In this document: piece after piece, positions 13,219 to 18,833 of the stretch
Position numbering within the stretch: the stretch's first letter is position 1
Layout: the number at the start of each line of letters is the position of its first letter
NCBI RefSeq assembly: GCF_040881935.1
Contig: NZ_JBBECH010000062.1
Span: 1-18,833, forward strand
Reading direction: 5' to 3'
DNA: 18,833 nucleotides
Origin: Saccharospirillum sp040881935
GTDB lineage: Bacteria > Pseudomonadota > Gammaproteobacteria > Pseudomonadales > Natronospirillaceae
The notes under the pieces: model-generated
Told to the model about the DNA's origin: nothing
What the model saw: the letters and a program-made list of their open reading frames with translations, nothing else
The model's database searches: none
Program-made: the position numbers and the translations under genes

Positions 13219-13901
13219 GAACGCTCAAAGTTCTGATCGCGGAAGACGACCGTCAGGTGGCTGAAATTCAGCGCCGGTTTATCGAGCGCATGCCCGCTAT
13301 TGATCTGGTCGGCATTGCCCATACCCTGGCCGATGCCCGCGACCAGATCGACGTACTCAACCCGGACCTGGTGCTTCTAGACGTACACTTCCCCGATGGC
13401 AACGGCCTGGAACTGCTGCGCGAACTGCGCGCCAGCAACAGCCACACCGATATTATTCTGATCACCGCCGCGCGCGAGGTAAACACCGTACGCAGTGCGT
13501 TGCACGGCGGCGTTTTCGATTACATTCTGAAGCCGCTGGTGTATGAACGCCTGGAAGAGGCGCTGAATCATTTCCGCGCGCATCTGGATACGCTGGATAG
13601 CCTGCACAATGTCGCGCAGAAAGAAGTCGATTTATTGCTGCCCAGAGGCCACGCCGAGACCGCCGTCGATGAACCGGTGCGGTTGCCCAAAGGCATCGAT
13701 GCACTGACGCTGGATAAGATCCGCCACGTCGTTGAAACCGGAGACTGGAGCGCCGATGCCGTCGGCCAGTGCATCGGGGCGTCGCGCACCACGGCTCGCC
13801 GCTACCTGGAATTCATGGTCAGCACCGGCGAACTCAGTGCCGAGGTCAACTACGGCACCGTCGGCCGGCCCGAACGTCGTTACCGGCACCTGAACGGATA
13901 A
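13215..13901 (+). CDS. CitB/DcuR-type response regulator
   Basis: The 228-residue regulator has a receiver domain at residues 4-122 with acidic pocket Glu10-Asp11-Asp12, phosphoacceptor Asp56 (LLDVHFPDGNG), Thr84 and Lys106 (ILKPL). After a linker, a C-terminal CitT/DcuR-type helix-turn-helix occupies about 163-225 (LDKIRHVVETGDWSADAVGQCIGASRTTARRYLEFM). It is partnered with the preceding kinase (ATGA overlap) and most likely activates the divergent tctCBA operon when citrate-like acids are present. All phosphorelay residues are present. The closest named relatives are CitB, DcuR and DpiA; the exact ligand is unknown. Confidence 0.92.
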   Translation: MRTLKVLIAEDDRQVAEIQRRFIERMPAIDLVGIAHTLADARDQIDVLNPDLVLLDVHFPDGNGLELLRELRASNSHTDIILITAAREVNTVRSALHGGVFDYILKPLVYERLEEALNHFRAHLDTLDSLHNVAQKEVDLLLPRGHAETAVDEPVRLPKGIDALTLDKIRHVVETGDWSADAVGQCIGASRTTARRYLEFMVSTGELSAEVNYGTVGRPERRYRHLNG

Positions 13902-13970
13902 ACGGCGACTGAGCAACACCCGCGACGATGCCGTATACTGGCTGGCACATCCTCATTTAAAGAGACCCCT

Positions 13971-14297
13971 GTGGACGGCAAATCCCTACTGATCCTGTTG
14001 TTCGTGATCATCGCCGGCGCCTGGATCTGGCACCACCTCGGTTTGCGCCAGATAGCCCTGCACCATGCGCGCCGGGCGGCCAAAAAAGAAGGCGTGCAAA
14101 TGCTCGACGACAGCATTTACCTGCGCCGCATGCGCCTCGCCCGATCGCCGGATACCATCATCGCCTTTCAGCGCATGTATCAGTTCGAATTCAGTACCGT
14201 AGGAGACCGCCGGTTTCTCGGGTGGGTGATTTTACAGGGCCGGCGGCTGGAATCGGTGCACTGGCAACCGTACGTTGAAGACAAGGTTCTTCACTAG
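13971..14297 (+). CDS. DUF3301 family protein
   Basis: The 108-residue protein begins with one N-terminal membrane helix (SLLILLFVIIAGAWIWHHLGL, residues 5-25). A conserved basic stretch LRQIALHHARRAAKKEGVQMLDDSIYLRRMRL (25-56) follows, then a strand-rich tail YQFEFSTVGDRRFLGWVILQGRRLESV. This pattern defines DUF3301, a gammaproteobacterial family of unknown function. It is probably anchored in the inner membrane with the basic region in the cytoplasm. The start is GTG, after AAAGAGACCCCT. It follows the regulator by 69 bases and could be co-transcribed, though no functional link is known. Confidence 0.85.
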   Translation: MDGKSLLILLFVIIAGAWIWHHLGLRQIALHHARRAAKKEGVQMLDDSIYLRRMRLARSPDTIIAFQRMYQFEFSTVGDRRFLGWVILQGRRLESVHWQPYVEDKVLH

Positions 14298-14439
14298 CCA
14301 CCGACAAAAACAGCGATTTTCAGGATATTCAAGGCCCCCGCAATGCGCTAAAGTCTTGCATCAGCCAAGGGCTAGGGAGCCTCAGCTTCAACGACGTTTA
14401 TCCATTCATCATCTTATTCATAACAATTAGGATGCCTCC

Positions 14440-14772
14440 ATGGTTAAGAAAAACACTGCCATCAAAGAACGTTACACCAAAACTCAAATCGTCACAGAGA
14501 TTGCCGAAAACACAGAACTGACCAAAAAAGACGTACAGGCCGTTCTGGACGAGCTGTCGGATCTGATGGAACGCCACCTGAAAAAACGTGCCTGCGGCGA
14601 ATTCTTACTGCCCGGCCTGATGAAAATTCAGTCGGTCAAAAAGCCTGCTCGCAAAGCGCGCCCCGGGGTAAACCCTTTCACCGGTGAAGAGATCATGATC
14701 GCTGCCAAGCCAGCCAGCACCGCCGTTAAAGTGCGCCCGCTGAAAAAACTGAAAGACATGACCACTGCCTGA
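14440..14772 (+). CDS. HU-family DNA-binding protein (histone-like)
   Basis: The 110-residue nucleoid protein has a basic N-terminal extension (VKKNTAIKERYT), the helical dimerisation region TKTQIVTEIAENTELTKKDVQAVLDELSDLMERHL (14-47), and a beta-arm region GEFLLPGLMKIQSVKKPARKARPGVNPFTGEEIMIAAKPAS. The latter includes the R-P-G-V-N-P motif whose proline intercalates in DNA in HU/IHF proteins. The C-terminus VKVRPLKKLKDM is typical of this branch, which is distinct from HupA, HupB and IHF. Two subunits should bend DNA nonspecifically. The gene stands alone with an intrinsic terminator 30 bases after the stop. The ribosome site AGGATG precedes the ATG. Confidence 0.9.
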   Translation: MVKKNTAIKERYTKTQIVTEIAENTELTKKDVQAVLDELSDLMERHLKKRACGEFLLPGLMKIQSVKKPARKARPGVNPFTGEEIMIAAKPASTAVKVRPLKKLKDMTTA

Positions 14773-14802
14773 GCCGATTTCTGCGCCAAAGTTTTGACAC
14801 AA

Positions 14803-14826
14803 CGCCCGGTTAACCGGGCGTTTTTG
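14803..14826 (+). terminator. Rho-independent terminator of the HU-family gene
   Basis: The perfect 18-bp palindrome CGCCCGGTTAACCGGGCG (14803-14820) is followed by TTTTTG. The GC-rich stem with a U-tract sits 30 bases after the stop codon. Confidence 0.92.
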
Positions 14827-14953
14827 TATCTGTTCCGCCGGCTTTAACAGGTTGTCATTGCATCAAATTTCAGTTCGGTGCATGGTCACAGAGGTTAGAC
14901 AGAATGTCGGTTTTTTGCCTGGCAACAAAAAAAACAACAGATGGATCACGCCT

Positions 14954-15499
14954 ATGAATCTCTGGTGGTTAATCACGTCTAGCGTTCATTGCAGTTACGA
15001 TGAACTGAAACGTCGTCATTGCGTTGCGCTCGGCTGGGCCGAGATCGGTTCACTGCAAAAATACCTGAAAGACAAGCCCGGCTGGGAACGCCAGTTTAAA
15101 ACCCTGGTTCAGGTTCGCGGCAACCTTGCCTACGCGCGCGACAAACGCTGGACCGAAACCGCCAGCTCGCTCAGCGGTGTTCCGTCGCTGTTGTGGTCGC
15201 TGTTGCAAATACGGGCCGGTGATTTTGTGGTGGTGATGGAGTCGGGCAATCAGTTAACGCTGGGCCGACTGGAAGTACGTGGTATTACCCGGATCACTGA
15301 GGATGGCATGGGCAGCTACAGCTTCGAGGAAGGTGTGCACCATGCCCACCAGATCAGCAAAGGCCTGAACTGGATTGACTGGGACCGGGCGCACTTCGGC
15401 GAATTACCGATGCCCACCCAGTCGTTCTTCTCCCTGCTGCAAGATAACGATCAGCTCGAGACCATACAACTCGCCTGGGAACAACAGCAAAAAAAATAA
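14954..15499 (+). CDS. Unrecognised protein with a possible PUA/EVE-like domain
   Basis: With the start at the ATG of MNLWWLITSSV the protein has 181 residues; an in-frame TTG at 14852 would add 34 unlikely residues. No signal peptide or membrane helix is evident. Residues 22-34 (HCVALGWAEIGSL), a helical section 42-85, then IRAGDFVVVMESGNQLTLGRLEVRGI (86-111) resemble the layout of PUA/EVE-like and Mrr-type N-terminal domains: an x-x-x-GW-x-x-G-x-L segment followed by a pGDxVv strand and an xGr(V/I)xG strand. Those domains bind modified bases in DNA or RNA. The resemblance is by eye and weak. The C-terminus has W-rich and Q-rich stretches. It lies alone between a terminator and marR. I would call it hypothetical if the domain is not confirmed. 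Confidence 0.65.
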   Translation: MNLWWLITSSVHCSYDELKRRHCVALGWAEIGSLQKYLKDKPGWERQFKTLVQVRGNLAYARDKRWTETASSLSGVPSLLWSLLQIRAGDFVVVMESGNQLTLGRLEVRGITRITEDGMGSYSFEEGVHHAHQISKGLNWIDWDRAHFGELPMPTQSFFSLLQDNDQLETIQLAWEQQQKK

Positions 15500-15722
15500 A
15501 CGCTGCCCCACCAACCGTCGTGGTGTAAGCGAGCAGGGTACGGCTATGTTCGGTGATGGCCGTCGCACTGCTCTGCTGAAGGCACGTCCATATCGACGGA
15601 GATCTCCGAAGAATTAAAATCCAGCAAGGCGATTTTAGCGGCGGCAGGCACGATGCGACGCTTAAGCCCAGTGCTGCGGTCTGGAACAATTGCAATACAG
15701 AGGGCATTAACGCTTTGTTTCA
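15500..15722. other. Noncoding stretch before the marR promoter
   Basis: I see no gene in this region. A short imperfect hairpin (CACCA...TGGTG, near 15510-15527) follows the preceding gene without a U-tract. Open frames on both strands here are short and lack ribosome sites. Confidence 0.4.
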
Positions 15723-15742
15723 ATAGATAGGTGGCTATCTAT
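15723..15742. promoter_or_regulatory. Palindromic operator upstream of the MarR-family gene
   Basis: ATAGATAG-GTGG-CTATCTAT is a perfect inverted repeat with 8-bp arms and a 4-bp spacer, 46 bases before the marR start. It has the size and symmetry of MarR-family operators and lies where the promoter should be (TTGTTT at 15715-15720 as a possible -35). Autorepression, and perhaps repression of the pump downstream, is the likely use. Confidence 0.7.
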
Positions 15743-15788
15743 CTAAAGAGAGGTATCATTATCCCTTCATTGTCTGGCACTGCTGCTG

Positions 15789-16241
15789 ATGACCGACCTG
15801 AAACATAACCGCGAACGACTGGGCAATCGCCTCGGACAAGTTGCCCGGCTGTGGCGGGCCGAGGTAGACCGGCGCCTGTCGCCACACAGCCTGACTGAGT
15901 CGCGCTGGCGCCTGCTGCTGACGTTGCACAAAGCCGAACAGCCAATGCACCAGAAAGAACTGGCTGAACTGCTTGGCGTTCAGGGACCAACACTGGTGCG
16001 CACCCTCGATTGGCTGGAGAACGAACAACTGGTCGAGCGACGCTCGATCAACGGCGACAAACGCTGCAAGACGATTCACCTGACACCGCGCGCCGAGCCT
16101 TCGCTGGAGCGCATCAAAGCGGTAGTGGAAAGCGTGCGGGAAGACATATTTGAGGGCATCAACCCGGCCGACATCGACACCTGCCTGTCGGTGATTGACC
16201 AAATGGCTGACAAACTGAATACCGTCAGCAGCACGCCCTGA
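15789..16241 (+). CDS. MarR-family transcriptional regulator (SlyA-like)
   Basis: The 150-residue dimeric winged-helix repressor has an N-terminal dimerisation helix LGNRLGQVARLWRAEVDRRL (11-30), SLTESRWRLLLTLH (34-47), recognition helix-turn-helix MHQKELAELLGVQGPTLVRTLDWLENEQLVERR (53-85), wing SINGDKRCKTIHLTP (86-100), and a C-terminal dimerisation helix. The SlyA-type G-x-x-x-x-T-L-V-R segment is clear. Such proteins release DNA on binding phenolic or lipophilic compounds. The neighbouring EmrB-type pump, 113 bases downstream on the same strand, is the probable target. An inverted-repeat element lies between the two genes. The ATG start is the first in frame. Confidence 0.92.
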   Translation: MTDLKHNRERLGNRLGQVARLWRAEVDRRLSPHSLTESRWRLLLTLHKAEQPMHQKELAELLGVQGPTLVRTLDWLENEQLVERRSINGDKRCKTIHLTPRAEPSLERIKAVVESVREDIFEGINPADIDTCLSVIDQMADKLNTVSSTP

Positions 16242-16256
16242 ACCACCCGAACAGCC

Positions 16257-16324
16257 AGGAGTCTGTCGGACTTAGGGGGATCGAAGCTTCCGCAGCCAAT
16301 TCATCCTAAGTCCGACAGACGCCT
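16257..16324. repeat. Inverted repeat between marR and the MFS pump (MITE/REP-like)
   Basis: Arms at 16257-16276 and 16305-16324 are 20 bp with 19 pairs, including a perfect 16-bp core GTCTGTCGGACTTAGG. They are separated by a 28-base loop. There is no U-tract, so it is not a usual intrinsic terminator. It would form a long hairpin in any marR-pump transcript and could be an immobile copy of a repeated extragenic element. Confidence 0.8.
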
Positions 16325-16354
16325 AGTGGTAACAATTAACCGAATGGACACCCG

Positions 16355-17815
16355 ATGACCGCACACACAACCCAGACATCCAGCGACAGCATACCCGCCT
16401 ACAACCGGACGCTGATCGTCGTCATTCTGATAGCCGGCGCCTTCGTGTCTGTGCTTAACCAGACGCTGATGTTGGTGGCAATTCCGCCGATCATGCAAGA
16501 CTTTAATGCCAACGCTAGCCTGGCACAGTGGGTTACTACTGCGTTCATGCTCGCCAGTGGTCTGCTTATTCCGATCACCGCTGCGCTGATGGACAAGTAC
16601 TCAAGCCGCACCCTGTTCATCGCCGCCCTGGTGCTGTTTACCCTGGGCACCCTGCTCGGTGCGGTCGCCCAAACCTTCACCGTGTTGCTGATCGCACGCA
16701 TCATTCAGGGCGCTTCCGCTGGCATCATCATGCCGATGATTCAAACGCTGATGATGATCATGTTTCCGATTGAAAAACGCGGCGCGGCGATGGGACTGGT
16801 TGGTCTGGTCGTGGCGTTTGCCCCGGCCATCGGACCCGCGTTGTCGGGTTGGGTTGTCGATCAGTTTTCCTGGCGTTACCTGTTTGTACTGCTGCTGCCC
16901 ATTGCCTTGCTGGTGATTCTGGCGGCCTTGTTGTTTATGAAAAACGTGACCCGCCAGCGTGCCAGCCGCATCGATTCATTATCCGTTGTGCTCTCGAGTT
17001 TTGGCTGGGGCGGTTTGTTGTTCGGGTTCAGCATGGCCGGATCGGCCGGCTGGGGCAGCGCCACTGTGTTGCTCAGCCTGCTGGTAGGCGCCATGTCGCT
17101 AGTGGCTTTTATTCACCGGCAACGGGGCCTTGAGCAACCGCTGCTCGACTTCAAGGTGTTTCATTCTCACACCTTTACCGTCACTACCTTTTTATCGGTG
17201 CTGGTGTTCACCTTGCTCATCGGTACCCAGACGATGATTCCGCTTTACGTGCAAAGTGTGCGTGGCATGAGCGCGCTGGATGCGGGCCTGATTTTACTGC
17301 CAGGCGCGGTGATGATGGGCATAGTGTCACCGTTGGCGGGCCGTCTGTTTGATCGCTTCGGCATTCAGGTACTGGCCATCTGTGGCTTTGTACTGCTCTG
17401 CATCGGCATGTTTATTCTGGCGACCATGCCCGACGCCGTACACCCGGCCTGGATTGTCGCCGCTTCGGTCTCGCAAATGCTTGGCGCTACCTTGTTGATG
17501 ATGCCGCTGATTACCGCCGGCATTAATTCACTGCCAGTACCGCTGATTGCTCACGCCGCAGCGATGAACAATACGTTGCGCATGGTCGGTGCCTCCATTG
17601 GTACCGCCCTGCTGATCACCGTGCTCAGTGGTCGCGCCGCCTTGTTTAAAAACCCGGATTCGCCCGCCGCCATTGCCGCCGGTATTCATCTGGCGTTCTG
17701 GTTTGCGTTTGGCCTCGGGTTGTTGGGTCTGGCCACTACCTTCTGGTTGCGTCACCACGTGCTGCGTGAACGCCGTCGGTCGCCAAGTGCGGTCAATGAA
17801 GCCACTGGTGTGTAA
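16355..17815 (+). CDS. DHA2-family MFS multidrug efflux transporter (EmrB-type)
   Basis: The 486-residue protein has about 14 membrane helices, the DHA2 drug:H+ antiporter layout. TM1 (19-41) has SVLNQTLMLVAIPPI. The motif-A-like loop is LMDKYSSRTLF (78-88). Motif B is LLIARIIQGASAG (111-123), with Arg115. Motif C is GLVVAFAPAIGPALSGWVVDQFSWRYLF (150-177), the antiporter signature. The second half repeats the pattern with AGRLFDRFG. It exports lipophilic compounds using the proton gradient, probably under control of the MarR-type regulator upstream. No EmrA-like adaptor gene follows, so it may act alone or with a partner elsewhere. The ATG follows GGACACCCG. The C-terminal tail is short and basic. 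Confidence 0.93.
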   Translation: MTAHTTQTSSDSIPAYNRTLIVVILIAGAFVSVLNQTLMLVAIPPIMQDFNANASLAQWVTTAFMLASGLLIPITAALMDKYSSRTLFIAALVLFTLGTLLGAVAQTFTVLLIARIIQGASAGIIMPMIQTLMMIMFPIEKRGAAMGLVGLVVAFAPAIGPALSGWVVDQFSWRYLFVLLLPIALLVILAALLFMKNVTRQRASRIDSLSVVLSSFGWGGLLFGFSMAGSAGWGSATVLLSLLVGAMSLVAFIHRQRGLEQPLLDFKVFHSHTFTVTTFLSVLVFTLLIGTQTMIPLYVQSVRGMSALDAGLILLPGAVMMGIVSPLAGRLFDRFGIQVLAICGFVLLCIGMFILATMPDAVHPAWIVAASVSQMLGATLLMMPLITAGINSLPVPLIAHAAAMNNTLRMVGASIGTALLITVLSGRAALFKNPDSPAAIAAGIHLAFWFAFGLGLLGLATTFWLRHHVLRERRRSPSAVNEATGV

Positions 17816-17899
17816 CGTTAAACTCTGATTGCTCGGGGTCGGCAATTGCAGAGCCCAGTGACTCACTCTTCATTAATTCTTTACACTGCGGGCACCGAT

Positions 17900-18833
17900 T
17901 TACCGACCTTGAACCCTGACTTTTTCAGCCACCCAGGGTAAAGCGATGGCAATGATCAAGAACCGAACCACATGGTGAACCACTACAAAGGCAGGGTCGG
18001 CATTCAGCGTCGCGGCGATTAACACCATTTCGGGCAAACCGCCGGGTGCGAAGGCGAGAAAAATGGCCGCCGCCGGTATGTCGGTGACCAGTGTCAGCAA
18101 GGCTGTCATCAGTGCGACGAGCATCACCGTAAGTGACAAGGCGACCAGGCTGTGGCCGGAAAGAATAAAGGCTGTGCGCCAGCGAATTTTTGCAAACTTG
18201 GTACCCAGAAAGGTGCCGAGAACAAACTGCACCGGCACCAGGGCCTGGCCGGGTATGCTCAGGTCGGTCAGGCCACTGACCTGCAACAGGGCCACACCGC
18301 TCAACGGCCCGAGCATTAACGGCTGGGGCCAGTTCAACCGCCGGGCCAGGTACAGGCCAAGGCTAATCGCGATTAGAACCCAGAGTATTGCTGTCCAGCC
18401 TGGCATCGCCCAGGCTTCTTCGGGCACGCCGCGAATGCGACTGATATCCAGGCCGGTCCAGTCACCAAGACCAACCAATATCAGTGGTACGAAGTAGATG
18501 ACTGCCAATACCCGGGAGATCTGCGGAATGAGGACCTGTTTTTCATCAGCGCCACTGCCCGCGCTCATGATCAGCACCAGCGACTGGGCACCCGGTACCG
18601 ATGCAAACAGCGCCGTTGTTTTATCGAAGCCGGCAAAACGCTGAAAATACCAGAGGTTGACCGCCGTAGTCGCGACGACCAGCACTACCATTCCGATCAG
18701 CGATAGTGGCCAGTGCCAGACGGTAAAAAGCAAAGCCGGGTCCAGCGCCGCACCGGCATAAATACCGAGAATCAGCAACATGGCGGTAAACAATCGCATG
18801 GGAATATGAGGGGTAAACCCGAACAGGCTGCCG
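17900..18833 (-). CDS. AbrB-family membrane transporter/regulator, 5' end beyond the window
   Basis: At least 310 residues of a polytopic membrane protein are visible. The frame stays open to the right edge (GSLFGFTPHIP before the first internal Met at 18799), so the true start is outside; family members have about 350 residues. Two related halves each carry the AbrB duplication: FDKTTALFASVPGAQSLVLIMSAGSGAD and AAIFLAFAPGGLPEMVLIAATLNADPAFVVVHHVVRFL. PQPLMLGPLSGVALLQ in the middle is also typical. The fold is PF05145 (AbrB, once annotated ammonia monooxygenase). Its substrate is unknown. It is convergent with the MFS pump, with 84 bases between the stops and no clear terminator. Confidence 0.88.
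   Translation of the reverse strand, partial: GSLFGFTPHIPMRLFTAMLLILGIYAGAALDPALLFTVWHWPLSLIGMVVLVVATTAVNLWYFQRFAGFDKTTALFASVPGAQSLVLIMSAGSGADEKQVLIPQISRVLAVIYFVPLILVGLGDWTGLDISRIRGVPEEAWAMPGWTAILWVLIAISLGLYLARRLNWPQPLMLGPLSGVALLQVSGLTDLSIPGQALVPVQFVLGTFLGTKFAKIRWRTAFILSGHSLVALSLTVMLVALMTALLTLVTDIPAAAIFLAFAPGGLPEMVLIAATLNADPAFVVVHHVVRFLIIAIALPWVAEKVRVQGR

Overview
The window joins two kinds of DNA. Bases 1 to about 5560 are AT-richer and hold a chromosomal integron: short unrelated genes, all on the minus strand, each followed by an attC-like recombination site. From about 5600 to the end the DNA is GC-rich, evenly coding core DNA of a free-living Gammaproteobacterium. The protein types (TctCBA, Bfd with a Fur box, DUF3301, a conserved HU-family protein, EmrB-type pump, AbrB-type permease) fit a marine or halophilic Oceanospirillales-like organism; the genus cannot be settled from this sequence.

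Integron (1-5563). Reading leftward from the integrase end, the cassettes encode a membrane-anchored coiled-coil protein, a GNAT acetyltransferase, a three-helix membrane protein, an HNH nuclease with a ScoMcrA-like N-terminus, a TIR-domain protein of the CAP12/Pycsar-effector type, and a HAD phosphatase. A further cassette runs off the left edge. Six attC-like sites lie at 48-106, 740-795, 2759-2844, 3420-3524, 3883-3930 and 4377-4433. An intact IS30-family element (about 817-1873) sits inside the TIR cassette between its stop codon and its attC. The integrase gene diverges from the array on the plus strand, as in other integrons. It is dead: its N-terminal domain is missing or scrambled, and an internal deletion with a frame change has fused the catalytic-arginine part to the GH...Y tail. 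The array therefore looks trapped unless an integrase acts in trans. The nuclease and TIR cassettes are adjacent candidate anti-phage genes.

Core region. 5786-6745 (minus) is a PfkB-family fructokinase-like sugar kinase. 7038-7688 (plus) is a TrhA/hemolysin III-type membrane protein, followed by a large nested inverted repeat (7692-7868). Bfd (7933-8127, minus) has a Fur box upstream and a palindromic terminator over its stop codon. tctC-tctB-tctA (11292 to 8346, minus) is a translationally coupled tricarboxylate-uptake operon ending in a strong terminator. It is transcribed divergently from a CitA/DcuS-type sensor kinase and CitB/DcuR-type regulator (11593-13901), with repeated ACTATA half-sites in the shared intergenic region.

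Downstream come a DUF3301 protein, an HU-family nucleoid protein with a textbook terminator, an unrecognised 181-residue protein that may carry a PUA/EVE-like fold, a MarR-family repressor with its own palindromic operator, a 14-helix MFS pump (separated from marR by a 20-bp-arm inverted repeat), and the C-terminal part of an AbrB-family permease that runs off the right edge.

The most unusual parts are the fossil integron with its trapped defence-type cassettes, the recurring use of the attC core as the stop codon, and two palindromic extragenic elements. I saw no tRNA, rRNA or CRISPR array.
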